The position numbers and the translations under genes are program-made. Below are positions 45,085-54,751 of a DNA stretch of 64,000 nt, piece after piece. The stretch is taken from assembly GCF_014842995.1 (NCBI RefSeq), contig NZ_JACYXL010000002.1, forward strand, positions 1-64,000, read 5' to 3'. The notes below the pieces were generated by a model, which was not told where the DNA came from, made no database searches, and saw nothing but the letters and a program-made list of their open reading frames with translations. Each line of letters opens with the position of its first letter. Position 1 is the stretch's first letter. The stretch is from Rhodanobacter sp. 7MK24. Its GTDB lineage: Bacteria > Pseudomonadota > Gammaproteobacteria > Xanthomonadales > Rhodanobacteraceae.

Positions 45085-46452
45085 GTGTCCATCCCCAGCG
45101 CCGTCAAGAGCACGCCCATCGAAGGGCGCCAGCAACTGATCGATTACCTCGCCGCCGGCGAAAAGCCGCGCGAGGCGTGGCGTATCGGCACCGAGCACGA
45201 GAAGTTCGGCTTCCGCACCGACGACCTGCGGCCACCCACCTACGAGGGCGAGCGCGGCATCCGTGCGCTGCTGGAAGGCATCGCCGCACGCTACGGCTGG
45301 GAAATTGCCCGCGAGGGCGAGTTCCCAGTGGCTCTGGTCCGCGACAAGGCCAACATCACGCTGGAACCCGCCGGCCAGCTGGAACTCTCCGGCGCACCGC
45401 TGGAAACCATCCACCAGACCTGTTGCGAAGTGAACCAGCATCTGGAGGAGGTCCGTTCCATCGCCGATCCGATGGGCGTCGGTTTCCTCGGCATGGGCTT
45501 CCAGCCGAAGTGGCGGCGCGACGAAATGCCGTGGATGCCCAAGGGCCGCTACAAGATCATGCGCGAGTACATGCCCAAGGTGGGCAAGCTCGGCCTGGAC
45601 ATGATGACGCGCACCTGCACCGTGCAGGTTAACCTGGATTTTTCCAGCGAAGCGGACATGGTGAAGAAGTTCCGTGCCAGCCTCGCCCTGCAGCCGATCG
45701 CCACCGCGCTGTTCGCCGATTCGCCGTTCACGGACGGACGTCCAAACGGCTACCAGTCCTTCCGCTCGCACGTGTGGGAAGACACCGATGCCGACCGCAC
45801 CGGCATGCTGGACTTCGTGTTCGAGGATGGCTTCGGCTACGAGCGTTACGTCGATTATGCCCTCGGCGTGCCGATGTACTTTAGCTACCAGGACGGCCGC
45901 TACATCGACCTCGCCGGGCAGGACTTCAAGCGCTTCATGGCCGGCGAGCTCTCTGCAGCGCCGGGCGTAAAGGCCACCATGAAGGACTGGGCCGACCACC
46001 TCACCACCGCTTTCCCCGAAGTGCGACTCAAGCAGTACCTGGAAATGCGCGGTGCCGACGGTGGTCCGTGGAACCGCCTGTGCGCACTGCCCGCGCTGTG
46101 GGTGGGCCTGCTCTACGACGACGAGGCGCTGGAGGCGGCCTGGGACCTGGTCAAGGATTTCTCCATGGCCGAGCGCCACGCGCTGCGCAACGGCGTGCCG
46201 AAGGAAGCTCTGAAACTCTCCTTCCGCCACGGCACCGTGCGCGACCTTGCGCGCGAGACGCTGAAGATCGCCGCCCACGGCCTGGCGCGCCGCGCCAGGC
46301 TCAACCGTAACAATGCCGACGAACGCATCTACCTCGAACCGCTGCTCGAAATCGTCGAAGCCGGCCAGACGCCCGCCGAACGCAAGCTGGAGCTGTTCCG
46401 TGGTGCATGGGGCGGCAGCGTGGACCCGGTGTTCCGCGAGTTCGCCTACTGA
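45085..46452 (+). CDS. gshA: Glutamate-cysteine ligase (GCS2/plant-Xanthomonas type)
   Basis: This 455-residue enzyme makes gamma-glutamylcysteine, the first step of glutathione synthesis. It has RIGTEHEKFGF at the active-site start, the nucleotide/metal region ITLEPAGQLELSGAP, and KGRYKIMREYMPKVG, all typical of the plant/alphaproteobacterial/Xanthomonas class rather than E. coli GshA. The start GTG 45085 has GAGG eight bases upstream. No gshB is in the window. The YjfC-like ligase nearby may use glutathione. Confidence 0.93.
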   Translation: MSIPSAVKSTPIEGRQQLIDYLAAGEKPREAWRIGTEHEKFGFRTDDLRPPTYEGERGIRALLEGIAARYGWEIAREGEFPVALVRDKANITLEPAGQLELSGAPLETIHQTCCEVNQHLEEVRSIADPMGVGFLGMGFQPKWRRDEMPWMPKGRYKIMREYMPKVGKLGLDMMTRTCTVQVNLDFSSEADMVKKFRASLALQPIATALFADSPFTDGRPNGYQSFRSHVWEDTDADRTGMLDFVFEDGFGYERYVDYALGVPMYFSYQDGRYIDLAGQDFKRFMAGELSAAPGVKATMKDWADHLTTAFPEVRLKQYLEMRGADGGPWNRLCALPALWVGLLYDDEALEAAWDLVKDFSMAERHALRNGVPKEALKLSFRHGTVRDLARETLKIAAHGLARRARLNRNNADERIYLEPLLEIVEAGQTPAERKLELFRGAWGGSVDPVFREFAY

Positions 46453-46466
46453 GCCACGGGCTGCGG

Positions 46467-47342
46467 TCAGGCATCCGCAAGCTGGTGCAGCCACTTCCGG
46501 AACGCCGCGGCCAATTCCGAATCGGGCCGGTCCGCTGGCGACACCAGGTAGTAGCTCTCGCGTGAGACGATGCTGAGCCCACCAATGCGCACCAGCGAAC
46601 CGGCTGCCATGGCGTCCACGACCAGCCGGCTGCGCGCCAGTGCCACGCCCTGCCCGGCCTCGGCGGCCTGCAGCAGCAGGGCGGAATCGTTGAAGACCGG
46701 GCCGTATCGGCACCCCGCCACGACAACCTCGGCCTGCGCGAACCAGTCCGCCCAGGACTGGAAATCATCCTGCAACAACAGGCCGCGCGACAGGTCGCTT
46801 GCATCTCGCAGCTTCTTTTGCCGGGCGTAGGCGCTCGTGGCAACGGGGAATATTTCCTCGCCGAACAGCTGCTCGCTACTCATGCCGGGCCAGCGCCCAC
46901 CCCCGTAGCGGATGCCGAGATCGACCTCCTCGGTGCCGAGTTCGACCAGTTCCAGCGTGCTACGCAACTGGAAGTCGGCCATCGGGTATCCACGCAGAAA
47001 ATCGCCCAGCCGCGGCACCAGCCAGCGGCTGGCGAGCGACGGCGGCGCGGTGACTCTCAACCGTTGTCCAGGCCGCGTGCGGATCGCTTCGCCCGCCGTC
47101 GACAACTGCCGCAGCACGTCCTTCACCACAGCCAGCAATGCCTCCCCTGCAGCCGTGAGGCTCACGCCGCGGCGACCGCGATGAAAGAGCTTCGTGCCAT
47201 AGAAGGATTCCAGCGCCCGGATCTGGTGGCTGACCGCGCTGGTGGTCAGATGCAGCTCGTCGGCGGCATGTGCGAAATGCAACAGCCGCCCCAGCGCCTC
47301 GAACGTGCGCAGGGTGTGCATCGGCGGGAGCAGGTATTTCAT
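46467..47342 (-). CDS. LysR-family transcriptional regulator, GcvA-like
   Basis: This 291-residue regulator has an N-terminal winged helix (LRTFEALGRLLHFAHAADEL; SAVSHQIRALESFYGTKLF) and a LysR substrate-binding domain (about 90-290). The order of conserved residues (SLASRWLVPRLGDF; DLGIRYGGGRWPG) matches the GcvA subgroup. It is divergent from the alpha/beta hydrolase at 47457 and so is a candidate regulator of it. Confidence 0.9.
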   Translation of the reverse strand: MKYLLPPMHTLRTFEALGRLLHFAHAADELHLTTSAVSHQIRALESFYGTKLFHRGRRGVSLTAAGEALLAVVKDVLRQLSTAGEAIRTRPGQRLRVTAPPSLASRWLVPRLGDFLRGYPMADFQLRSTLELVELGTEEVDLGIRYGGGRWPGMSSEQLFGEEIFPVATSAYARQKKLRDASDLSRGLLLQDDFQSWADWFAQAEVVVAGCRYGPVFNDSALLLQAAEAGQGVALARSRLVVDAMAAGSLVRIGGLSIVSRESYYLVSPADRPDSELAAAFRKWLHQLADA

Positions 47343-47456
47343 CGTTGAACGACATTCATCGCAGGGTGAGGAATTATCACTTCACCGCCCTCGACCGCTC
47401 CACCAAGCTTTCGCGGCCGCTGCTGCGGATCCTCGACGTCGTCACCGGGTAGATCG

Positions 47457-48425
47457 ATGAAAACAATGATGCGAATCCTGCTGACCATCATGCTCGCCGC
47501 CGCTGCAGCCGCTGCGCCGGCGCACGCCGCGACGCTGAGGCACGGCTGGCAGAGCGTGGACGGCGTTCACATCTTTTACCGGGAGGGCGGGCCGCCAGAG
47601 GCGCCGACCGTGGTGTTCCTGCCGGGCAATCCGCTGTCCTCGATCCAGTACGAAAAGGTGATGGAGGATCTGGCCGCCGTGCAGTCTCTGCACGTGATCT
47701 CGCTGGACTATCCGTCGTTCGGCTATTCCGACGCGCCGAGTCCCGGCACCTACGCCTACACTTTCGACCATCTGGCCGAAACCGTGCGCGACTTCCTGAA
47801 GGCACGCGGCATCGCTCGCTATGCGCTGTACATGCAGGACTATGGCGTGCCGGTGGGCTTCCGCCTGATCTGCGCCAATCCCACGGCCATCACCGCGATC
47901 GTGGTGCAGAACGGGGTCATCCATCTGGACGGCTTCCCTGCGGCACAGGATCCGCACGGCGAGCTGCGCAGCCATTGGGTGCAGCGCAATGCCGGACTGG
48001 ACAGCCGCCGCGCCGCCTACGCGCGTTCGCTCGGCTATCCGCAAGCCGGCTGGAACGACGAGGAACAAGTCGGCCCGGACGTGATGTGGCTGGCGGCGTC
48101 GGCGGAACAACGCCCGGGCGTCATCGAGGCACGCAACGACCTGTGGTTCGACTACGGCAGCAACGTGGCCCGCTATCCGGCCTGGCAGGCGCAGCTGCGA
48201 CGGATCAAGGCGCCGCTGCTGGTGCTGTGGGGCAAACGCGACAGTTACTTCACCACGCCCGGCGCCTATGCCTATCGTCGCGACGTGCCGAGCGCGGAGG
48301 TACACATCCTCGATGCCGACCACTTCGCAACGCTGCAGATCCCGGATCGGATCGCCGCCCTGCTGGGCGATTTCCTCCAGCGCCACCACATTGTCCCTAC
48401 GAAAGCACCGGCCACCGGCGGCTGA
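47457..48425 (+). CDS. Secreted alpha/beta hydrolase with Asp nucleophile
   Basis: This 322-residue protein has a signal peptide (cleavage near AHA at 24). The fold matches haloalkane dehalogenase/epoxide hydrolase: VVFLPGNPLSS oxyanion region, the nucleophile elbow YMQDYGVP with Asp in place of Ser, an acid near LLVLWGKRD and the catalytic His in DADHFATLQ. Secreted relatives are mostly uncharacterised. It lies divergent from the GcvA-like gene, with ATG 47457 in between. Confidence 0.85.
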   Translation: MKTMMRILLTIMLAAAAAAAPAHAATLRHGWQSVDGVHIFYREGGPPEAPTVVFLPGNPLSSIQYEKVMEDLAAVQSLHVISLDYPSFGYSDAPSPGTYAYTFDHLAETVRDFLKARGIARYALYMQDYGVPVGFRLICANPTAITAIVVQNGVIHLDGFPAAQDPHGELRSHWVQRNAGLDSRRAAYARSLGYPQAGWNDEEQVGPDVMWLAASAEQRPGVIEARNDLWFDYGSNVARYPAWQAQLRRIKAPLLVLWGKRDSYFTTPGAYAYRRDVPSAEVHILDADHFATLQIPDRIAALLGDFLQRHHIVPTKAPATGG

Positions 48426-48471
48426 GAAGCGGACGCCATCGTCCGAGCGTGCCTTCCATGACGGGAAACGA

Positions 48472-48495
48472 AAGGGCCGGCTTGCGCCGGCCCTT
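48472..48495. terminator. Bidirectional terminator between hydrolase and peptidase
   Basis: AAGGGCCGGC (48472-48481) pairs perfectly with GCCGGCCCTT (48486-48495) around TTGC. It sits between two converging genes. Read leftward, the stem is followed by TCGTTTCCC, a weak U-tract for the peptidase transcript. Read rightward it is followed by GCCACTTATTT. Confidence 0.75.
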
Positions 48496-48500
48496 GCCAC

Positions 48501-50720
48501 TTATTTCGTGCCGCCTTTCGGCGCGTCCTTCAGGCCGCGGTTTTCCAGCATCGGCTCGATGCTGGGATCCTGGCCGCGCCAGTCCTTGTAGAGCTTGGAC
48601 AATTCCACGGTGTTGCCGCGCGAGAGGATCATGTCGCGGAAGCGCTGGCCGTTTTCGGCGGTAAGGCCGCCGTGTTCGCTGAAGCCCTGGAAGGCATCGT
48701 CGGCCAGCATCTGCGTCCACAGGTAGGCGTAGTAGCCGGCGGAGTAGCCGTTGCTCCAGATGTGCAGGAAGTAGCTGGAGCGGTAGCGCGGCGGCACGTA
48801 GCTGAGGTCCACGCCGTCCTTCTTCAGCGATTCGGCCTCGAACTTGTCCGCGTCCTGCTTGGGCGCATCGGCGCCGAGCATGTGCCAGTTCATGTCGAGC
48901 ATGGCGGCGGCCACCAGTTCGGTCATGGCATAGCCGCTGTTGAACTTGCCGGCCTTCTGCATCTTGTCCACCAGCGGCTGCGGCATCGGCGCACCGGTCT
49001 GGTAGTTCTTGGCGAAGTTCGCGAACACCTTGGGATTGCTGGCCCAGTGCTCGTTGAACTGCGACGGGAACTCCACGAAGTCGCGCGCGGTGGCGGTGCC
49101 GGACAGGCTGGGGTACTGCTCGTCGGCGAACATGCCGTGCAGGCCGTGGCCGAACTCATGGAACATGGTGATCACGTCGTCCCATGACAGCAGCGCGGGC
49201 TGGCCAGCCGCAGGCTTGGTGAAGTTGGCGACGTTGTAGATCACCGGCTTGGTGCCGAGCAGCTTGGACTGGCCGACGAAGTTGTCCATCCAGGCGCCGC
49301 CGTTCTTGTTGTCGCGCTTGAAGTAGTCGCAGTACCACAGCGCCAGCGACTTGCCGTCCTTGTCGAACACTTCGAACACGCGCACGTCCGGGTTGTATAC
49401 CGGGATGTCGTGGCGCTCCTTGAAGGTGAGGCCGTAGAGCTGGTTGGCGGCGTAGAACACGCCGTTCTGCAGCACGTTGTCCAGCTCGAAATACGGCTTG
49501 ATCTGCGACTCGTCGAGGTCGTACTTGGCCTTGCGCACCTGCTCGGCGTAGTACTGCCAGTCCCACGGCTCCAGCTTGAAGGTGGGCTGGTGCAGGGCAG
49601 CCTGGTCCTTGTCGATCTGCGCCTGGATATCGGCGGCCTCCTGCCTGGCGCGGGCCACGGCGGCCGGCGCCAGTTTCTCCATGAAGCCCATCGCGGCTTC
49701 CGGCGTCTTCGCCATCTGGTCCTGCAGCGTCCACGCGGCGTAGTTCGGAGAGCCCAGCAACTTGGCCTCCTGCGCACGCAGCTGCGCGAGCTGCTCGATG
49801 ATGTCGCGGGTATCGTCGGCGTTGCCCTTCTCGGCACGGTTCCACGAAGCCTCGAACAGCGCCTTGCGGGTGTCGCGGTCCGTCAAGTACTGCAGCGCCG
49901 GCTGCTGCGTGGTGTTCTGCAGCACGACCACCCACTTGCCGGCCAGCCCGCGATCCTTGGCGGCTTGCGCGGCGGCGGCGATGTCCTCGTCCGGCAGCCC
50001 GGCCAGCTTGGCCTTGTCGTCCACCACCAGCGCGCCGTCCTTCGCGGCGGCGAGCAGCTTGTTGTTGAACTGCGCCTCCAGCGTGGATTCCTGCTGGTTG
50101 AGCGCCTTCAGCTTGGCCTTGTCGGCATCGGACAGCTTGGCGCCGTTGTGCACGAACTGGCGGTAGGTCACTTCGACCAGGCGCAAGGATTCGGGATCGA
50201 GCTTGAGCGTGTCGCGCTGGTCGTACACCTTCTGCACGCGGTCGAACAGCTTGCTGTCGAGGTACAGCTCATCCTGGTGCGCGGCGAGCTTGGGCGCCTC
50301 CTCTTCCTGCACCTTCTGCAGCGCGTCGTCGGTATTGGCCGAGGTGACGCCATTGAACGTCATCTCCACGCGGGTCAGCAGCGCGCCGCTCTTTTCCAGC
50401 GCCACATAGGTGTTGTCGAAGGTGGGGGCATCGGGGTTGTCTGCGATCTTCTGCCATTCGGCGAGCTGATCGGCCATGCCTTTCTCGATCGCCGGCTGGT
50501 AGTCGCCGTCCTTGATCTTGTCGAACTCCGGCGCCTGGAACGGCAGCGTGCTGGCGGCGAAGAACGGATTGGTGGCGTTCGTATCGGTCACGGCTGTGGC
50601 GCTCGCGGACTTGGCCGGCGCAGTGGAGGCCGGCGCCGGCTGGCTGGCCTCGTTCGAACCCTGCGAACAGGCGGCAAGGGCGATGCTGGTGGCGATGGCG
50701 AGGGTGCGTAGGCGGAGCAT
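48501..50720 (-). CDS. dcp: M3-family metallopeptidase lipoprotein (peptidyl-dipeptidase Dcp-like)
   Basis: This 739-residue protein has a lipoprotein signal ending ALAAC (Cys18) and a Ser/Ala/Thr-rich linker. The M3 thimet/Dcp fold follows, with HEFGH (521-525) in MFHEFGHGLHGMF and the downstream acidic ligand region. It removes C-terminal dipeptides or cleaves oligopeptides. Lipid anchoring places it in the periplasm. The acidic +2 rule does not apply here (Ser at +2), which favours the outer membrane. Closest to Dcp by order of motifs. Confidence 0.9.
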   Translation of the reverse strand: MLRLRTLAIATSIALAACSQGSNEASQPAPASTAPAKSASATAVTDTNATNPFFAASTLPFQAPEFDKIKDGDYQPAIEKGMADQLAEWQKIADNPDAPTFDNTYVALEKSGALLTRVEMTFNGVTSANTDDALQKVQEEEAPKLAAHQDELYLDSKLFDRVQKVYDQRDTLKLDPESLRLVEVTYRQFVHNGAKLSDADKAKLKALNQQESTLEAQFNNKLLAAAKDGALVVDDKAKLAGLPDEDIAAAAQAAKDRGLAGKWVVVLQNTTQQPALQYLTDRDTRKALFEASWNRAEKGNADDTRDIIEQLAQLRAQEAKLLGSPNYAAWTLQDQMAKTPEAAMGFMEKLAPAAVARARQEAADIQAQIDKDQAALHQPTFKLEPWDWQYYAEQVRKAKYDLDESQIKPYFELDNVLQNGVFYAANQLYGLTFKERHDIPVYNPDVRVFEVFDKDGKSLALWYCDYFKRDNKNGGAWMDNFVGQSKLLGTKPVIYNVANFTKPAAGQPALLSWDDVITMFHEFGHGLHGMFADEQYPSLSGTATARDFVEFPSQFNEHWASNPKVFANFAKNYQTGAPMPQPLVDKMQKAGKFNSGYAMTELVAAAMLDMNWHMLGADAPKQDADKFEAESLKKDGVDLSYVPPRYRSSYFLHIWSNGYSAGYYAYLWTQMLADDAFQGFSEHGGLTAENGQRFRDMILSRGNTVELSKLYKDWRGQDPSIEPMLENRGLKDAPKGGTK

Positions 50721-50829
50721 ACGATTTTCCAGGTCGGTGCGCGCGAGGCGCAGGCAAAAGAGTCGTTAGCCGCCGAATGTAACGACAACACCGCTGTTTT
50801 TGCCAGCCGCAGCGCAGCGAACCGCCGTG

Positions 50830-51180
50830 TCAGCCGGGGCGCACATCGCGCAGTTGCCATGCCGCGCCGATCAGCCAGTTCAGGCGCTGGCGCAGCAGGC
50901 TCATCGGCAAAACGGTAAGCACGTCCACCTCGACGTGCAGGTCCGCCACGCGCGCCTGCACTTGCGCCTGACCATCCGTGGCGCCCAGCGAGGGATCGAC
51001 CGCATCCGGATCCGGCTGTTTTGCGCACCAGTGCTCGAACAGCGTGCGGCTGCGCAGCGCCTCCTGCAGGGCCGCGGCGAAATCGCCGGGGCCGGCACCG
51101 CTCCAACTCAGCGCGGGATCGCTGCCCCGTGCCCGGGCGAGATCGGCGATGGAAAGGTAGTAATGGTTGCGGCTGGTCAT
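50830..51180 (-). CDS. Hypothetical protein
   Basis: This 116-residue soluble protein starts at ATG 51180, with GGGAG eight bases upstream. The sequence begins MTSRNHYYLSIADLARARG and has a repeating acidic/hydrophobic pattern (VQARVADLHVEVDVLTVLP) suggesting a small alpha/beta domain. No family recognised. It lies on the same strand just downstream of bioD (57 bases) and may be co-transcribed with it. Confidence 0.65.
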   Translation of the reverse strand: MTSRNHYYLSIADLARARGSDPALSWSGAGPGDFAAALQEALRSRTLFEHWCAKQPDPDAVDPSLGATDGQAQVQARVADLHVEVDVLTVLPMSLLRQRLNWLIGAAWQLRDVRPG

Positions 51181-51237
51181 GGTTTCTCCCTGCAGGTGTT
51201 CACCAGCATGCGCACGGCCCGGCATGCCGGATGTGAA

Positions 51238-51915
51238 TCAATCAGCCAGTCCGGCCAGGTCGAGCCCGGTTGCTGCCCGCGCCGGCGCCACGCCATGCGG
51301 CAACACGCCGAGGCAGGGCGCGGGCAGCAGTTCACGCAGGGTGGCAAGGTTTTCCTCCACCGCCTCCATCGCAGGATCAACGCGATTGGCGATCCAGCCG
51401 ACGAGGCGGCAGCCATCGGCACGAATCGCCTCCGCGCTGAGCAGCGCGTGATTGAGGCAACCCAGGCGCATGCCCACCACCAGAATCACCGGCAAATCCC
51501 ACTGCTTCGGAATGTCGGAAGCGAACAGGCCAGGCGCCAGCGGAACGCGCCAACCGCCCACCCCTTCCACTACGACGGCGTCGTGTCCAGCGCACAACGC
51601 ATCGAATGCGGCGCGCAAGGGCGGCAACGCGATCGTCGTGCCTGCGTGCGCCGCAGCCAGATGCGGTGACAAGGCATCGCGCAGCGCCACCGGGTTGCTC
51701 TGCGCATACGCCGGCAGCGGCGTGCTGCTGGCCGCGCGCAACGCCAGTGCGTCCTCGTTCTGCAAACCCTGTGGCGTCTCGACGCAACCGCTGGCCACCG
51801 GCTTCATGCCGGTGGCGCGCAGGCCCGAAGCGCGCAGCGCATGCAGCACGGCGCACGAGGCATGTGTCTTGCCGATGCCGGTATCGGTGCCGGCGACGAA
51901 CAGTGCCGCGCTCAT
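51238..51915 (-). CDS. bioD: Dethiobiotin synthetase
   Basis: This 225-residue P-loop enzyme closes the ureido ring of dethiobiotin in biotin synthesis. It has GTDTGIGKT (9-17) at the N-terminus, GMKPVASG, the ALRDALSPHLAA region and EGVGGWRVPL (GAGG-like loop). The ATG overlaps the stop of the upstream TMEM175-like gene (TCAT at 51912-51915). The remaining bio genes are not in the window. Confidence 0.92.
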   Translation of the reverse strand: MSAALFVAGTDTGIGKTHASCAVLHALRASGLRATGMKPVASGCVETPQGLQNEDALALRAASSTPLPAYAQSNPVALRDALSPHLAAAHAGTTIALPPLRAAFDALCAGHDAVVVEGVGGWRVPLAPGLFASDIPKQWDLPVILVVGMRLGCLNHALLSAEAIRADGCRLVGWIANRVDPAMEAVEENLATLRELLPAPCLGVLPHGVAPARAATGLDLAGLAD

Positions 51916-52583
51916 CCGGCAGGATGCCGGCGCTTGTACCACGTGGTCACCGGACCGATCAGGCCAAGCAGGACATATTCGAAGCCCGCCAGCGACAGCA
52001 ACCCTTCGGGAACCAACAGTGCAGTGAGCGCCGAGAGCACCCCGATCGCAGTCGGAACGGCCCACGACACCATTCTGATGCCGGCCCGTCGGCGCTCCTC
52101 GCTGCCTGCAGGCCACAGGCGTGCGGCGTGCCGGAAGAGCAGAGTCAAGGTGCCGGCCATGGAGGTATAGGCAAGGCCGTAGCAGACGAACATCGTCCGT
52201 GCCTCGCTGGACAGCTGCACCGCGACATCGCTGGAGAGCACGCCGCCGCTGAAGCCATAGCACGCCGAGCCGTACACCATGTGCAACGGATAGACGAAGA
52301 TCAGCGCGAAGAAAACCAGCAGCAGCGACAACAACAGGCCGGTCCGCGTGGCTCGCGTGCACAGGTGGCGCCACTGCACATGGCCGTGCCACATCCAGGC
52401 GATCTGCGCGAAGCACAACGCCGCCGCCGGTACACCGGCCAGGATATGCAGCAACTTCTCCGCCGTGTTCGGGATGGTTTCGCCACCGATTGCCAGCAAG
52501 GTCAACGTGAACGCGAACGCGCCGTCCACGAACATGTCCAGCCGCCCTGCCTCGATGCCTTCGCGATGTTCAACCAAGCTCAT
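51912..52583 (-). CDS. TMEM175-like (DUF1211) membrane protein
   Basis: This 223-residue protein has six hydrophobic segments. After a short cytoplasmic start the first helix begins RLDMFVDGAFAFTLTLLAIG, the RxxxFSD-type signature of TMEM175/DUF1211 potassium channels, with Ser replaced by Val. The signature residues are therefore partly changed, and channel activity is not certain. It is translationally coupled to bioD, probably by chance of gene order. Confidence 0.78.
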   Translation of the reverse strand: MSLVEHREGIEAGRLDMFVDGAFAFTLTLLAIGGETIPNTAEKLLHILAGVPAAALCFAQIAWMWHGHVQWRHLCTRATRTGLLLSLLLVFFALIFVYPLHMVYGSACYGFSGGVLSSDVAVQLSSEARTMFVCYGLAYTSMAGTLTLLFRHAARLWPAGSEERRRAGIRMVSWAVPTAIGVLSALTALLVPEGLLSLAGFEYVLLGLIGPVTTWYKRRHPAG

Positions 52584-52642
52584 GCGCAGTCCTGTCCGTA
52601 ACGACACGCGCATAATACGGACTTTGCCAGCGGATCCATGCC

Positions 52643-53134
52643 ATGTTCGAAGTGAAAGCACAGGCCCATGCGGACAAGCGGGAGCATTACGCCGACCTCG
52701 TGCAGCAGGCGCGCGGCCTGATGGCCGGCGAGCGCGACCTGATCGCGAACGCAGCGAATTTCTCTGCGCTGCTGTTCCACACCCTGCCCGACCTCAACTG
52801 GGCCGGCTTCTACCTGTACGACGGCAACGAACTGGTGGTCGGCCCGTTCCAGGGCAAGCCGGCCTGCATCCGCATCGCATTGGGCCGTGGCGTGTGCGGT
52901 ACCGCCGCGCAGACGCGGCAGACGCAGGTGGTGCGCGACGTCAACGCGTTCGACGGCCACATCGCCTGCGACGCCGCCTCGCAGTCGGAGATCGTGGTAC
53001 CGCTGGTGAAGTCCGACGGCAGCCTGCTCGGCGTATGGGATGTGGACAGTCCGCACGTGGCGCGCTTCGACGAGGACGACCGCGCCGGCATGGAGGCTCT
53101 GTGCGCGGTGTTCATGGAGCTCGCCGCGGCATAA
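52643..53134 (+). CDS. msrC: Free methionine-(R)-sulfoxide reductase
   Basis: This 163-residue GAF-domain enzyme reduces free methionine-R-sulfoxide using thioredoxin. The three family cysteines are present: C75 (GKPACIRI), C85 (GRGVCGTA) and C109 (HIACDAAS). Length and fold are normal. It faces away from the TMEM175-like gene across a 60-base gap that holds both promoters. Confidence 0.93.
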   Translation: MFEVKAQAHADKREHYADLVQQARGLMAGERDLIANAANFSALLFHTLPDLNWAGFYLYDGNELVVGPFQGKPACIRIALGRGVCGTAAQTRQTQVVRDVNAFDGHIACDAASQSEIVVPLVKSDGSLLGVWDVDSPHVARFDEDDRAGMEALCAVFMELAAA

Positions 53135-53157
53135 CGCCGCGCCTCATGCCGTCGGCA

Positions 53158-53814
53158 TCAGCCGCGCGGCGTGCGCAACAACTCCACCACCCGTGCACGC
53201 GCCTCGTCCACGCCGGTGTTCGCGGGCGAGGAAAACACCTGCGCGGTGGCGTGCAGGCCGTCGGGAAAGCTCTTGCGCATCGCCGCCAGCGCCTGCGCAG
53301 CCTGATTGCGCGAAAGCTTGTCGGCCTTGGTCAGCAAGAGATGGCAGGGCAGGCCGGTGGCGAAGCAGAAGTCCAGCATCATCCGGTCGAATTCCTTGAG
53401 CGGATGACGGATATCGGCGATCAGCACCACGCCGCGCAGGCTCTCCCGACGATGCAGATAGGCATCGATCTCCTGCTTCCAGTGCGCGCGCAGTTCCTCC
53501 GGCACCTTGGCGTAGCCGTAGCCGGGCAGGTCGATCAGGCGCGCGACCAGCGGCGCCTCCCCGTCGCCCTGCGCCAGCGGTGGCAACGCGAACGCCACCA
53601 TCTGCTGGGTGCGGCCGGGCGTCTTGGAGGTGCGCGCCAGCCCCTTGTGGCCGGTGAGCGTGTTGAGCGCGCTGGACTTGCCGGCGTTGGAGCGCCCGGC
53701 AAACGCCACCTCGGCGCCCTGGTCGGCAGGCAGCTGGTTGACGCGGTGGGCGGCGAGCACGAATTGCGCGCCTTGCAGGAGGTTGGGCATGGTTTGACCG
53801 GAGCGCGAAGGCAT
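53158..53814 (-). CDS. engB: Ribosome-biogenesis GTPase EngB/YihA
   Basis: This 218-residue GTPase has G1 GRSNAGKS (40-47), G2 TPGRTQ (65-70), G3 DLPGYGYA and G4 TKAD, the standard EngB set, acting in 50S assembly. Two starts are possible, ATG 53814 and 53790 ([10 protein letters not shown]); neither has a clear ribosome-binding site. EngB is commonly divergent from cytochrome c4/dsbA genes in gammaproteobacteria, as here. Confidence 0.93.
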   Translation of the reverse strand: MPSRSGQTMPNLLQGAQFVLAAHRVNQLPADQGAEVAFAGRSNAGKSSALNTLTGHKGLARTSKTPGRTQQMVAFALPPLAQGDGEAPLVARLIDLPGYGYAKVPEELRAHWKQEIDAYLHRRESLRGVVLIADIRHPLKEFDRMMLDFCFATGLPCHLLLTKADKLSRNQAAQALAAMRKSFPDGLHATAQVFSSPANTGVDEARARVVELLRTPRG

Positions 53815-53897
53815 GGGGATAATCCGACGGTTTCTGCCCGTGGCGCCGATACCGACCGGCGATGGCAGCCTTCGACAGTTTCTGAGAGGGGAAGTGT

Positions 53898-54683
53898 ATG
53901 GGTTTTCGGTTCGCAGGTTTTCGACCCGCTGCGCTGGGCTACGCCGCAGTCCTGATCTTCGCCTTGAGCGCGAGCGGGGTGGCGGCGCAGTCCGCGCCGG
54001 CCAAAGCCACCACGGCCGCCAACCCTGCCGCCGCCACACCGGCCGCCCCGACCACCACGGCTGCTGCTGCGCCCGCCGCCGCTGAAGCCGCGGCCAAGCC
54101 TGGCGATGCCACTGCGGGCCAGGCCAAGGCCGCCGCCTGCGGCGCCTGCCACGGCATGGACGGCAACTCCACCGATCCGCAGTACCCCAAGCTGGCCGGC
54201 CAGAGCGAGCAGTACATCGTTCGCCAGCTCGAGAACTTCAAGAGCGGCAAGCGCCAGAACCCGATCATGCTCGGCATGGCCACGCCGCTGTCCGAGCAGG
54301 ACATGCACGACGTCGGCGCCTACTTCGCCAGCAAGACCGCCCTGCCCGGTGTGGCCGACCAGGCGCTGGTCGAGCGTGGCCAGCAGTTGTTCCGCGAAGG
54401 CGACGTCACGCGCGGCATTCCCGCCTGCATGGCCTGCCATAGCGCCGACGGCCGCGGCAATCCTGGCGCGGAGTATCCGCAACTGGAAAGCCAGCACGCG
54501 CAATACATCGAAGCCCAGCTCAAGGCCTGGCACGACGGCAATGCCTGGGGCACGGACGCGCACTCGCAGATCATGCCCAGCATTGCCCAGAAACTGAATG
54601 CGAACGACATCGCCGCCGTGGCCAGCTATATCGAGGGCCTGCACCCGGCCGCCGTCGATCCGCAACAGGCCGCCTCGCCCTGA
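53898..54683 (+). CDS. Cytochrome c4 (di-heme)
   Basis: This 261-residue periplasmic protein has a signal peptide (cleavage near VAA at 30). A low-complexity Ala/Pro/Thr linker (32-66) precedes two cytochrome c domains with heme sites CGACH (81-85) and CMACH (177-181). Axial Met residues are seen in IMLGMATPL and SQIMPSIAQ. It carries electrons to terminal oxidases. The Ala/Pro linker is longer than in most c4 proteins. Confidence 0.93.
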   Translation: MGFRFAGFRPAALGYAAVLIFALSASGVAAQSAPAKATTAANPAAATPAAPTTTAAAAPAAAEAAAKPGDATAGQAKAAACGACHGMDGNSTDPQYPKLAGQSEQYIVRQLENFKSGKRQNPIMLGMATPLSEQDMHDVGAYFASKTALPGVADQALVERGQQLFREGDVTRGIPACMACHSADGRGNPGAEYPQLESQHAQYIEAQLKAWHDGNAWGTDAHSQIMPSIAQKLNANDIAAVASYIEGLHPAAVDPQQAASP

Positions 54684-54692
54684 CCGACTCCC

Positions 54693-54720
54693 GGGCGCAC
54701 CGGCCCATGCCGGCGTGCCC
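54693..54720 (+). terminator. Possible terminator after cytochrome c4
   Basis: GGGCGCACCGGC and GCCGGCGTGCCC form an imperfect 12-bp stem around CCAT, 9 bases after the stop of the cytochrome gene. TTCCTGCTTC follows. The stem has two non-Watson-Crick positions and the T-tract is poor, so it may only attenuate. Confidence 0.45.
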
Positions 54721-54751
54721 TTCCTGCTTCGCCCATCCCCGAGGTAATCCC

